Of a DNA stretch of 64,000 nucleotides, positions 32,062 to 39,784 are shown piece after piece (the first letter of the stretch is position 1; each line of letters begins with the position of its first letter). Under the pieces are notes generated by a model that was not told the DNA's origin, searched no databases, and saw only the letters and a program-made list of their open reading frames with translations. Source of the DNA: Corynebacterium sp. 74A. GTDB taxonomy: Bacteria > Actinomycetota > Actinomycetes > Mycobacteriales > Mycobacteriaceae. The DNA lies in NCBI RefSeq assembly GCF_008930665.1, contig NZ_PQMG01000004.1, positions 179,348 to 243,347 of the forward strand, in the 5' to 3' direction. The translations under genes were made by a program, and so were the position numbers.

Positions 32062-32925
32062 ATGAAGCGATTTACCCGCACCACCGCCGCCCTGGCCACC
32101 GTGGCCCTGTCCGCTACCGCGCTGGTAGCCTGCGGCAGCGATGATTCCTCCACCATCAAGCTCGGCTCTACTGATTCCACCCTGAAGCAGTTCGCCGCGT
32201 GGGAGGACGCAGCCAACGAAAACGACATCGATCTCGAGGTTGTGAACTTCAGCGATTTCAATACCCCCAATAAGGCGCTGGCCGAGGGCGAGATCGACGC
32301 CAATAGCTTCCAGCACCTGAAGTTCCTCGCCGAGCACAATGTGGGCTCTGGCGATGACCTCTTGCCGATCGGCTCCACCTACATCGTGCCGCTGGCACTG
32401 TACTGGAAGGACCACGATTCCCTCGACGGCATCGAGGGCCAAGAGATCGTAATCCCGAACGATCCCTCCAACCAGGGCCGCGCTATCAACGTGCTGGTGC
32501 AGGCGGATCTGATCACCCTGAAGAATGACGTGAATAACCCCACCCCGGCCGACATCGATAAGGATAAGTCCAAGGTTAAGGTGCAGCCGGTGGATGCCGC
32601 GCAGACCCCCACCGGTTGGGGCGAGGGCAAGCCGGCCATCATCAACAACTCCTTCCTGGATCGCGCCGGAATCGACCCGAAGTCCTCCATCTTCGCCGAT
32701 GACCCTAACTCTGAGCTCGCAGAGCCCTATATCAACGTGGTGGTTGTGCGCGCCGAGGACAAGGACAATGAGCAGCTGAAGAAGCTCGCCGAGATCTGGC
32801 ACACCCAGGCTGTGGTGGATGCCGATCAAGAGGACACCGCCGGCACCTCCGTCGCCGTGGATCGCCCCGCCGATGAGCTGCAGGAGATCCTGCACCGTCT
32901 CGAGGACGAGATCCGCAAGGGCTAA
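32062..32925 (+). CDS. metQ: Methionine ABC transporter substrate-binding lipoprotein
   Basis: A 287-residue NlpA-family lipoprotein. The signal peptide ends in the lipobox LVAC (Cys at about residue 24). The mature part shows IKLGSTDSTLKQFAAWEDAA, LEVVNFSDFNTPNKALAEGE, DANSFQHLKFLAEHN and PNDPSNQGRAINVL, all typical of MetQ. AAGGA lies upstream of the ATG. It heads the metQNI unit; a hairpin after its stop may give more MetQ than MetN/MetI. Confidence 0.93.
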   Translation: MKRFTRTTAALATVALSATALVACGSDDSSTIKLGSTDSTLKQFAAWEDAANENDIDLEVVNFSDFNTPNKALAEGEIDANSFQHLKFLAEHNVGSGDDLLPIGSTYIVPLALYWKDHDSLDGIEGQEIVIPNDPSNQGRAINVLVQADLITLKNDVNNPTPADIDKDKSKVKVQPVDAAQTPTGWGEGKPAIINNSFLDRAGIDPKSSIFADDPNSELAEPYINVVVVRAEDKDNEQLKKLAEIWHTQAVVDADQEDTAGTSVAVDRPADELQEILHRLEDEIRKG

Positions 32926-32937
32926 TCCCCGCACCAC

Positions 32938-32966
32938 GGCCCCCTTTTCCTAGGGGGCCTTTGTTT
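32938..32966 (+). terminator. Partial terminator/attenuator between metQ and metN
   Basis: A perfect 7-bp GC stem (32938-32944 with 32953-32959), an 8-nt loop and TTTGTTT. It lies inside the operon, so read-through would set the ratio of binding protein to transporter. Confidence 0.7.
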
Positions 32967-32999
32967 CCATTCACCTACGTTTTAAGGAACATTTCGCTC

Positions 33000-34067
33000 G
33001 TGGCACAACAACCACACGCGGCCGCCGCCGGCTCCATCCCTTCCGGTACTACTGGCACCGCTATTGAATTCCGCAACGTGTCTAAGACCTTCTCCACGAA
33101 GCGCGGCACGGTGACCGCCCTGGATAACGTCAATCTCACCGTCGCCCCCGGAGAGATCCTCGGCGTGATCGGCTACTCCGGTGCCGGCAAGTCCACCTTG
33201 GTGCGCCAGATCAATGGCCTCGATGTGCCGAGCTCCGGCGAGATTCTGCTGGACGGCACCAATATTGTGGGCATGCCGGAGAAGAAGGTGCGCCAACTGC
33301 GCCGCCATATCGGCATGATCTTCCAGCAGTTCAACCTGTTTTCCGCGCGCACCGCAGCCGGCAATATCGCCTATCCCCTCGAGTTGGCCGGCATCTCCAA
33401 GGCCGAGCGCACAAAGCGCGTCCAGGAAATGCTGGACTTCGTGGGCCTCTCTGATAAGGGCGGCTCCTACCCCGAGCAGCTGTCCGGCGGACAGAAGCAG
33501 CGCGTGGGCATCGCCCGCGCCCTGGCCACCAATCCCTCCTTGCTGCTGGCCGATGAGGCCACCTCCGCTCTCGACCCCGAGACCACCCAGGATGTGCTGG
33601 CCCTGCTGCGCAAGGTGAACAAGGAGTTCGGCATCACCATCGTGGTGATTACCCACGAAATGGATGTGGTGCGTTCGATCGCCGACAAGGTCGTGGTGAT
33701 GGAAAACGGCCGCGTGGTGGAGCAGGGCTCGGTATTCGAGGTGTTCTCGGATCCGCAGACCGCCGTGGCTCGCCGCTTTGTGGCCACCACCCTGCGCAAT
33801 GAGCCGGACAATGTGGAGTCGGATGATCTTCGCGGCAAACCGGGGCGGCTTTTTACCGTCAAGCTCACCGAGACCTCCGGTTTCTTCACTGCGGCCGGCC
33901 ACGCCCGCGAGGCTGATGTGAGCGTCGATATTGTGCACGGCGGCGTGACCACCCTGCAGGGTAATTCCTTCGGCAAGGTCACCGTCCGTCTGAACGGCGA
34001 TAATGCCGCCATCGACGAGTTCTACCGCTCCCTCACGCAGACCACCGAGATTCAGGAGATTTCTTAA
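33000..34067 (+). CDS. metN: Methionine ABC transporter ATP-binding protein
   Basis: A 355-residue ABC ATPase. Walker A is GYSGAGKSTL (about residue 60), the signature motif LSGGQKQRVGIARAL, Walker B LLLADEATSALDP, and the C-terminal NIL domain (residues about 270-350) is the methionine-sensing part seen in MetN. GTG 33000 with AAGGA about 12 nt upstream gives a short N-terminal Ala-rich lead before the ABC domain; a longer frame starts at 32961 inside the attenuator region and is rejected. Confidence 0.93.
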   Translation: MAQQPHAAAAGSIPSGTTGTAIEFRNVSKTFSTKRGTVTALDNVNLTVAPGEILGVIGYSGAGKSTLVRQINGLDVPSSGEILLDGTNIVGMPEKKVRQLRRHIGMIFQQFNLFSARTAAGNIAYPLELAGISKAERTKRVQEMLDFVGLSDKGGSYPEQLSGGQKQRVGIARALATNPSLLLADEATSALDPETTQDVLALLRKVNKEFGITIVVITHEMDVVRSIADKVVVMENGRVVEQGSVFEVFSDPQTAVARRFVATTLRNEPDNVESDDLRGKPGRLFTVKLTETSGFFTAAGHAREADVSVDIVHGGVTTLQGNSFGKVTVRLNGDNAAIDEFYRSLTQTTEIQEIS

Positions 34068-34745
34068 ATGGACACCACTTATCTCGCAGCTGACTGGGAT
34101 CGGCTCGGCGATACCTTCATCGACTCCATCTTCGAGACCCTCTACATGGTGGGCATCACGATGGTGGCCGGCGGCTTCTTCGGGCTGGTGCTGGGCATTT
34201 TGCTCTACACCACGCGCCCGAGCGGCATCCTGCACAACTCGTTTGTCTACGCCGTGCTCAACGTGTTGGTGAACTTCATCCGCCCGATCCCCTTCATCAT
34301 CCTCATCGCCTTCATCGGCCCGCTGACCAAGGTGGCCATCGGCTCGACCATCGGTACCGGCGCCGCCACCTTCGTGATGTCGATCGCCGCGACCTTCGCC
34401 GTCGCCCGCATCGTGGAGCAGAATCTAGTGGCCATCGATCCGGGCGTGATCGAGGCGGCGCGAGCGATGGGCGCCTCACCGTGGAAGATCATCACCTCGG
34501 TGATCGTCCCAGAGGCCTTGGGCCCCCTCGTGCTGGGCTACACCTTTATCTTCATCGCGGTGGTGGATATGTCTGCCATGGCCGGCTACATCGGCGGCGG
34601 CGGCCTGGGCGATTTCGCCATCGTCTACGGTTATCGTTCCTTCGATTGGACCGTCACCCTCGTGGCCACCGCAGTGATCATCGTGATCGTGCAGCTCGCG
34701 CAGTTCTTCGGCAACTGGCTGTCCAAGAAGATCATGCGCCGCTAG
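34068..34745 (+). CDS. metI: Methionine ABC transporter permease
   Basis: A 225-residue inner-membrane subunit with about five transmembrane helices and the EAA loop EAARAMGASPWKIITSVIVPEALGP that contacts the ATPase. The ATG follows the metN TAA directly, so translation is coupled. The protein ends in FGNWLSKKIMRR. A terminator follows. Confidence 0.93.
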   Translation: MDTTYLAADWDRLGDTFIDSIFETLYMVGITMVAGGFFGLVLGILLYTTRPSGILHNSFVYAVLNVLVNFIRPIPFIILIAFIGPLTKVAIGSTIGTGAATFVMSIAATFAVARIVEQNLVAIDPGVIEAARAMGASPWKIITSVIVPEALGPLVLGYTFIFIAVVDMSAMAGYIGGGGLGDFAIVYGYRSFDWTVTLVATAVIIVIVQLAQFFGNWLSKKIMRR

Positions 34746-34763
34746 TTCGGCTCATCGCAGCAC

Positions 34764-34775
34764 GCTTATCGACGC
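34764..34775 (+). repeat. Dispersed motif GCTTATCGACGC
   Basis: Intergenic copy of the window-wide 12-13 bp motif, directly before the metI terminator. See the finding on this motif. Confidence 0.5.
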
Positions 34776-34802
34776 AGCGTCCCCGCTTCATCGGGGGCGC
34801 TG
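34775..34802 (+). terminator. Bidirectional terminator after metI
   Basis: A 10-bp stem (34775-34784 with 34793-34802, one G-T pair) and an 8-nt loop. It lies between metI and the convergent small ORF at 34819-34932. The following run is poor in T. Confidence 0.6.
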
Positions 34803-34818
34803 TTCGCATTATCCGCCG

Positions 34819-34932
34819 CTACCGGCTCATGCCGACAAGGCCGCAGGGTTCGCGGAAGAACAGGACAAACATCAGCAGCACTACAAGCGCCCAAGGATGA
34901 GGATGATCTTTTCTCTTGTGAATCACAGTCAC
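34819..34932 (-). CDS. Candidate 37-residue single-pass membrane peptide
   Basis: A short open frame, GTG start, 37 codons. The N-terminal part is basic and His-rich (VIHKRKDHPHP), then a hydrophobic stretch WALVVLLMFVLFF of about 13 residues, then the polar tail REPCGLVGMSR. The -/+/hydrophobic/Cys layout is that of a small membrane protein. AGGAAG lies 4 nt upstream of the first GTG; the next GTG at 34926 gives about 10 nt spacing and may be the real start. It is in the gap between metI and the tracrRNA. No family is recognised. Confidence 0.45.
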   Translation of the reverse strand: MTVIHKRKDHPHPWALVVLLMFVLFFREPCGLVGMSR

Positions 34933-35086
34933 CGTTCTTCCTACACTTGCGCCTATTTAATCACGTGAAACTAGAGAACCCTTCCGCTTCGCTAGAGTAA
35001 ACGTATTCCTCTTTCCTGCGTATCAGCCTCACTAACCTCCACATGGGGGATACATAGCCGATTCGCTGGCCCATAAAAAGTCTCAC

Positions 35087-35095
35087 TGCTAGTAT
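35087..35095 (+). promoter_or_regulatory. tracrRNA/cas9 promoter (extended -10)
   Basis: TGCTAGTAT is a TGN plus TANNNT extended -10. Transcription would begin about 6-8 nt later, at 35101-35103, exactly where the anti-repeat starts. No good -35 is seen at 17 bp. No other promoter fits between the tracrRNA terminator and cas9. Confidence 0.6.
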
Positions 35096-35100
35096 GAGTG

Positions 35101-35180
35101 GTGAACTGAACCTCAGTAAACACCGGCTAGTTTCCGGTTGTGGAATGCTCCAGCCGGGCCTTCGGGTCCGGCTCTTTTTT
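35101..35180 (+). ncRNA. tracrRNA for the type II-C system
   Basis: About 80 nt. The anti-repeat (35102-35117) can pair with the first 16 nt of the crRNA repeat as read on the minus strand, with three G-U pairs and no gaps. A stem follows (35122-35126 with 35134-35138), then a 9-bp stem with a TTCG loop (35152-35160 with 35165-35173) and a TTTTTT tail that ends at 35180. The anti-repeat at the 5' end, hairpins and intrinsic terminator are the standard tracrRNA layout. cas9 starts only 19 nt later. Confidence 0.85.
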
Positions 35181-35199
35181 ATATCTAGGAGGACACCTC

Positions 35200-38100
35200 A
35201 TGTCCACGAGGTATGTCGTAGGTATCGACGTCGGATCGTATTCACTTGGATGTGCCGCCATCGAAGTAGATGAGGCTGGAAATCCTCTCCAGCTATTGAA
35301 TACCGTTTCTTTTATCCATGATTCTGGCGTTGATCCGGACTCAAATAAGACTGCCAACACACGTCTTGCAGTATCTGGTGTCGCTCGTCGAACTCGGCGC
35401 CTCTACCGCCGACGCAAGCATCGCACGATAAAACTCGAAAAGTTCCTCAAAGCTCAGAATTGGACGACACGTCCGTTTGAGGAGTACTCCGATCCCTATT
35501 TTCCGTGGAAAGCTCGGGTCGCACTCGTTAATAGTTTCATCGCCGACGGAGCCCAACGGGGAGAATACCTGTCGGTGGCACTGCGTCACATCGCCAACCA
35601 TCGTGGATGGAGAAATCCCTACCATACAACCGCTAGCCTGTACTCCCCCGGTGAAGCGAGCGACGCCTTCAATGAGATTCGCGAAAACCTCAGCGAAAAG
35701 ACTGGCCGCCCCATCCCCAGCGACGCCACCGTGGGACAGCTGATCTCCTTCGCGCAATTCGGCCACCATCGCCTCCGTGGCGGCGGCAAAGACAAGGACA
35801 AGAAGCACCCAGATCAGGCAAAGCAGGCGGTCATATCTGCTCGGCTACAGCAGAGCGACCATGCGCGGGAAATCAATGAGATATGTCGTGTCCAGAAAAT
35901 CGACGACACCCTACGGAAAAAGATCATTGATCTCGTCTTCGCTGCTGAATCTCCCAAGGGCGCGCAACAAGGCCGTACAGGCAAAGATCCTCTCAACCCC
36001 ACACAAATGCGTGCTGCTAAGGCCTCCGATAGCTTCCAGCGCTATCGTGTCTCCGCGCTGATCGGCAATCTGCGCATCAAAGAAAGCACAGGAAAAACGA
36101 GGCGTCTCACCGCCGAAGAACGAGCCTTGGTATTCGATCACTTGATCAATCTTCCGGCCAAAAAGGACCCTTCATGGCTCGATGTCGCCGCCATCCTGTC
36201 CGTCGATCGCGGGCGGCTGCGGGGCACCGCAACCCTTACCGACGACGGTGAACGCGCTGGGGCTAGGCCGCCGGTGCATGACACCAATCGAGTCATTTCG
36301 CGCTGCCGCGTTAAACCTCTCGTTACCTGGTGGGCTACAGCCGATGCCGCTCACCGAGCCGAGATGGTCAAGGCGCTGTCTAACTCCGAGGTGATCAACT
36401 TTGACTCCAAGGAGGGGGCTGCGGTTCAGGCATTCTTTGCTGAATTAGATGATGAACAGCACGAGAAACTCGATTCGCTTCACCTGCCCATCGGGCGTGC
36501 AGCCTATAGTGAGGACACCTTAACGCGGCTGACCGCTCGAATGCAGTCGGAAAATATGGACTTGTATGAGGCACGCCGTGCAGAGTTTGGTGTCTCCGAA
36601 GACTGGGCTCCGCCCAAACCACGCATCGGTGAACCAGTAGGAAACCCAGCGGTGGACCGTGTTCTCAAGGGAATTGCACGGTGGATAGAAGCAGCCGAGG
36701 CCGAATGGGGCGCGCCGCAGTCAATCGTCATCGAGCATGTACGTGATGGTTTCTCCAGTGAAAACGTTGCTAGGGAGATCACTCGTGAGAATGACCGTCG
36801 CCACAAACGGAACCTTCAACTGTTCGCGGAGATGCAGGAAAAGCTCAATATCGATGGCGCTGTGCGCCGCTCCGATCTATGGCGCTACCAGTCGCTCCAG
36901 CGTCAGAACGAGCAATGCGCCTACTGTGGCGCGCCCATCACCTATTCCAATAGTGAGATGGACCATATCGTGCCACGTGCAGGGCAAGGCTCAACCAACG
37001 TGAGAGAGAATCTGGTGGCCGTGTGCCATCGCTGCAACCTCGCGAAGAAGAATATTCCTTTCGCAGTATGGGCAGAAACATGTCCTATACCTGGCGTTTC
37101 CCTCACTGAAGCCCTCGAACGCACCAAGTTCTGGCTTCCTGAGCCTGGCCAGAAGAAGTCGGATTTTAACGCGTTTCGTAGTGCTGTCTGCGAACGGTTG
37201 AAACGAACCCACGATGATGAGCCCTTAGATTCCCGCTCCATCGAGTCTGTGGCGTGGATGGCTAATGAGGTGAGGGGACGTGTCGCACAGCACTTCCATG
37301 AGGCTGACACCAGCGTCCGAGTTTATCGAGGCGCCCTGACGGCTGAGGCGCGTAAAGCTTCTGGTATTCACAAGCGTCTGCGTTTCATCGATGGCCCTGG
37401 AAAATCCCGTTTGGATCGCCGGCATCATGCCGTCGATGCAGCAATTATTGCTTTCACCACTCCCTACGTTGCGCAAACCCTAGCTGAGCGTGCTAACAAG
37501 CGCCAAGCAGCTTTTATCGAAAACGCACCAGATCAGTGGAAAGAATATACGGGAGCCGATGACTCCCACCGTGCTGCTTGGAATTCTTGGGTGCCCAAGG
37601 TTCGTAAACTTGCGCATATGCTCCAAGCAGCGCTCGACGAGGACCGAATCGTTGTCACCTCCAATCTACGACTGCGACTGGGGAATGGACGTGCACACGA
37701 AGATACGATCGGAGCACTCAAGAAAATCCGTGTCGGTGGAGAAATCTCTGCCACAGACATCGACCGAGCTTCCTCGGAGGCACTGTGGTGTGCACTCACG
37801 CGTGAACCCGACTTTGATCCCAAAGAAGGCCTCCCTGCGAATCCGAACAGGCGTATCCGAGTTCACGGTTCGTGGTTCAACGCCGATGACGAGATCGAGG
37901 TGTTTCCAGTCGGGGCGGGTTGCATCAAGGTCCGCGGTGGTTATGCGGAACTGAGCCGATTCCATCATGCGCGCATCTACAAAATCACATCGGGAAAGAA
38001 ACCTTCCTACGCGATGCTGCGCGTCTACAATGTCGACCTTCTTCGTCATAGACACGAAGACTTATTCGCTGTCGAGATCAAGCCCCAAACAATTTCTGCT

Positions 38101-38499
38101 CGCCAAGCAGAACCAAAGCTCCGCAAGGCGCTGGCGGAGGGGAGCGCAGAGTACCTAGGGTGGCTCGTTGTCGATGATGAGTTTGTGATTGACACATCCA
38201 GCTTTACCACTGGACAAATCGCCGGGCTGCAGGAAGTTTTCGGAACAGTGTCAAGATGGCGGCTCGACGGTTTTTACGGCGAAGGTAGGCTACGTTTGCG
38301 CCCGTTACTCATGAGTGCTGAAGGTATTGGCTCGGATGCCCCTAAAGAGGCGCGAGTAATCATTGAAGGTCGTGGGTGGACCCCAAGTGTCAATACAGTT
38401 TTCGGCAAGGGGCAGCCAACAGTCATTCGTCGAGACTCGCTAGGACGCGTACGCCTGTCTAGCGCAGCACATCTTCCCGTCTCCTGGAAGGTGCGCTAG
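35200..38499 (+). CDS. cas9: Type II-C CRISPR-associated endonuclease Cas9
   Basis: RNA-guided DNA nuclease of 1099 residues, a small II-C size. RuvC-I has the catalytic Asp in VVGIDVGSYSLGC (D10). An Arg-rich bridge helix (RRTRRLYRRRKHR) is near residues 63-75. RuvC-II IVIEHVRDGF has E512. The HNH domain has DHIVPRAG (H589) and N613 in CHRCNLAKKN, with Cys pairs C573/C576 and C609/C612 that probably hold zinc. RuvC-III RRHHAVDAAIIAF has H743 and D746. ATG 35200 follows AGGAGG by 7 nt. A longer frame upstream would read through the tracrRNA terminator and is rejected. Codon use and GC differ from neighbouring genes. Confidence 0.97.
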   Translation: MSTRYVVGIDVGSYSLGCAAIEVDEAGNPLQLLNTVSFIHDSGVDPDSNKTANTRLAVSGVARRTRRLYRRRKHRTIKLEKFLKAQNWTTRPFEEYSDPYFPWKARVALVNSFIADGAQRGEYLSVALRHIANHRGWRNPYHTTASLYSPGEASDAFNEIRENLSEKTGRPIPSDATVGQLISFAQFGHHRLRGGGKDKDKKHPDQAKQAVISARLQQSDHAREINEICRVQKIDDTLRKKIIDLVFAAESPKGAQQGRTGKDPLNPTQMRAAKASDSFQRYRVSALIGNLRIKESTGKTRRLTAEERALVFDHLINLPAKKDPSWLDVAAILSVDRGRLRGTATLTDDGERAGARPPVHDTNRVISRCRVKPLVTWWATADAAHRAEMVKALSNSEVINFDSKEGAAVQAFFAELDDEQHEKLDSLHLPIGRAAYSEDTLTRLTARMQSENMDLYEARRAEFGVSEDWAPPKPRIGEPVGNPAVDRVLKGIARWIEAAEAEWGAPQSIVIEHVRDGFSSENVAREITRENDRRHKRNLQLFAEMQEKLNIDGAVRRSDLWRYQSLQRQNEQCAYCGAPITYSNSEMDHIVPRAGQGSTNVRENLVAVCHRCNLAKKNIPFAVWAETCPIPGVSLTEALERTKFWLPEPGQKKSDFNAFRSAVCERLKRTHDDEPLDSRSIESVAWMANEVRGRVAQHFHEADTSVRVYRGALTAEARKASGIHKRLRFIDGPGKSRLDRRHHAVDAAIIAFTTPYVAQTLAERANKRQAAFIENAPDQWKEYTGADDSHRAAWNSWVPKVRKLAHMLQAALDEDRIVVTSNLRLRLGNGRAHEDTIGALKKIRVGGEISATDIDRASSEALWCALTREPDFDPKEGLPANPNRRIRVHGSWFNADDEIEVFPVGAGCIKVRGGYAELSRFHHARIYKITSGKKPSYAMLRVYNVDLLRHRHEDLFAVEIKPQTISARQAEPKLRKALAEGSAEYLGWLVVDDEFVIDTSSFTTGQIAGLQEVFGTVSRWRLDGFYGEGRLRLRPLLMSAEGIGSDAPKEARVIIEGRGWTPSVNTVFGKGQPTVIRRDSLGRVRLSSAAHLPVSWKVR

Positions 38500-38500
38500 C

Positions 38501-39424
38501 ATGCAGTCCGGCTGGAGGGTTGTAGACTGCTCGAACCTCGAGGGGACCATTCGTTATCGTCGAGGTCAACTGGCCATCCAGCCGGACACCGCATCAGAAG
38601 CAGTTACCGTCCCGTTGAGTCATATCGCGGTCGTCATGGTCGGAACGAAGGTGAATATTTCCGGCGCAGTACTCGCAAAGCTCAGCGAATACGACATTGC
38701 GCTCCTCATTACCGATTGGCGTGGGGTACCTGTTGCCGGAGCGAGCCCATGGAATGAACACACTCGTATCGGCGCACGTCAGCAGGCACAGGCTTCGCTT
38801 TCCCTCCCCCGCCGTAAACAGGCGTGGGCGCGAATCGTGAGTGCAAAGATTTACGGACAAGCGGCAACCGCGAAGGCGCTGAATAGGGAGAGCTCCCACC
38901 TTTTAAAGAAGCTCAGCCGTAGTGTTCGCTCAGGCGACTTAGACAACAAAGAAGCAGTAGCCGCGCGAATCTATTGGAAAGCGCTCTCGGAAGGCCCAGA
39001 TTTCAGACGACAACCAGGCGCTGCTTCGGACGGGTTCAACTCTGCGCTTGACTACGGTTACACGCTTCTTAGAGGAACTGGAATACGGGCAGTTGCTGGT
39101 GCCGGGCTTGCTGGGACGCTTGGCGTGTTCCACCATGGCCGTGCTAACGCCTTCGCTCTGGTCGATGACCTCATGGAGCCGTTCCGTCCTTTCATCGATC
39201 AGTTCGTGTTCTCTATTCTGGAACCGACTTCACCGCTCACCGCAGATCACAAACATCAACTTTCATCCTTCCTTCACAGTCACGCATTCAACAGCGATGG
39301 CCAGAGTGTTTCTACGGTCTTTCAAGACTTTGCGCAGCATTTTGGCTTATACGTCGAAGGAACAGTGGATCGGCTACAGGTGCCACGTTGGGAAGGGCAG
39401 CTCAGTGCCAGCGAAGGACAGTGA
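38501..39424 (+). CDS. cas1: CRISPR integrase Cas1
   Basis: A 307-residue integrase that inserts new spacers with Cas2. The catalytic metal ligands are visible: E151 in KEAVAARIYWKAL, H211/H212 in GVFHHGRANAFAL, and D222/E226 in VDDLMEPFRPFI. ATG 38501 starts one base after the cas9 stop, so the genes are coupled. It is a short, bare Cas1 of the type II form. Confidence 0.95.
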   Translation: MQSGWRVVDCSNLEGTIRYRRGQLAIQPDTASEAVTVPLSHIAVVMVGTKVNISGAVLAKLSEYDIALLITDWRGVPVAGASPWNEHTRIGARQQAQASLSLPRRKQAWARIVSAKIYGQAATAKALNRESSHLLKKLSRSVRSGDLDNKEAVAARIYWKALSEGPDFRRQPGAASDGFNSALDYGYTLLRGTGIRAVAGAGLAGTLGVFHHGRANAFALVDDLMEPFRPFIDQFVFSILEPTSPLTADHKHQLSSFLHSHAFNSDGQSVSTVFQDFAQHFGLYVEGTVDRLQVPRWEGQLSASEGQ

Positions 39425-39734
39425 ACCGGTGTGGTGCGTCGTAATGTTTGATCTTCCGGTCAAGACCAAAAACCAACGTAGGGAAGCTAATCGGTTCCGT
39501 AACCGGTTGTTCGACCTTGGTTTCTGCCGCGCCCAGTTCAGTGTCTACGTTCAGTATTTCCCACTGGCGGCGCGTCTCAGCACGATAGTAAAACAGGTGA
39601 AATGCGAACTTCCCGCAGGCGGTGAAGTGCGTATCTTGTCCGTGACAGACCAGCAGTGGGCAAAGGCGATCCGTTTTTCGAGCCACAAGGAACAAGCGGT
39701 CGAGAAAATCCCCTCTCAACTCACGATTTTTTAA
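39405..39734 (+). CDS. cas2: CRISPR adaptation protein Cas2
   Basis: A 109-residue ferredoxin-like protein that forms the adaptation complex with Cas1. It has VVMFDLPVKTKNQRREANRFR (metal-site Asp at the end of strand 1), LFDLGFCRAQFSVYVQYF and VRILSVTDQQWAKAI. The GTG at 39405 is the only start in frame near the domain; it overlaps cas1 by 20 bp, with GGAAGGG about 9 nt upstream. No csn2 or cas4 follows, which sets the subtype as II-C. Confidence 0.93.
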   Translation: MPAKDSEPVWCVVMFDLPVKTKNQRREANRFRNRLFDLGFCRAQFSVYVQYFPLAARLSTIVKQVKCELPAGGEVRILSVTDQQWAKAIRFSSHKEQAVEKIPSQLTIF

Positions 39735-39750
39735 AAACGCATGCTGAAAA

Positions 39751-39784
39751 AGACCCAGTTCAGGCCCTGTTTCTGGGCCTGACT
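39751..39784 (-). terminator. Terminator of the CRISPR array transcript
   Basis: The stem CAGGCCC/GGGCCTG (39761-39767 with 39775-39781, 7-nt loop), extended by CAGT/ACTG with one bulge, is followed on the minus strand by GGTCTTTTTC. It lies between cas2 and the first repeat, so it would stop array transcripts before they run antisense into cas2. The T tract is on the minus strand only. Confidence 0.7.

Noticed and set aside
35140..35199. N-terminal extension of cas9 by 20 codons
   Set aside because: It would be translated from the tracrRNA terminator and lacks a ribosome site; the AGGAGG fits ATG 35200.
39735..39784. csn2 or cas4 gene after cas2
   Set aside because: Only 50 bp separate cas2 from the first repeat.
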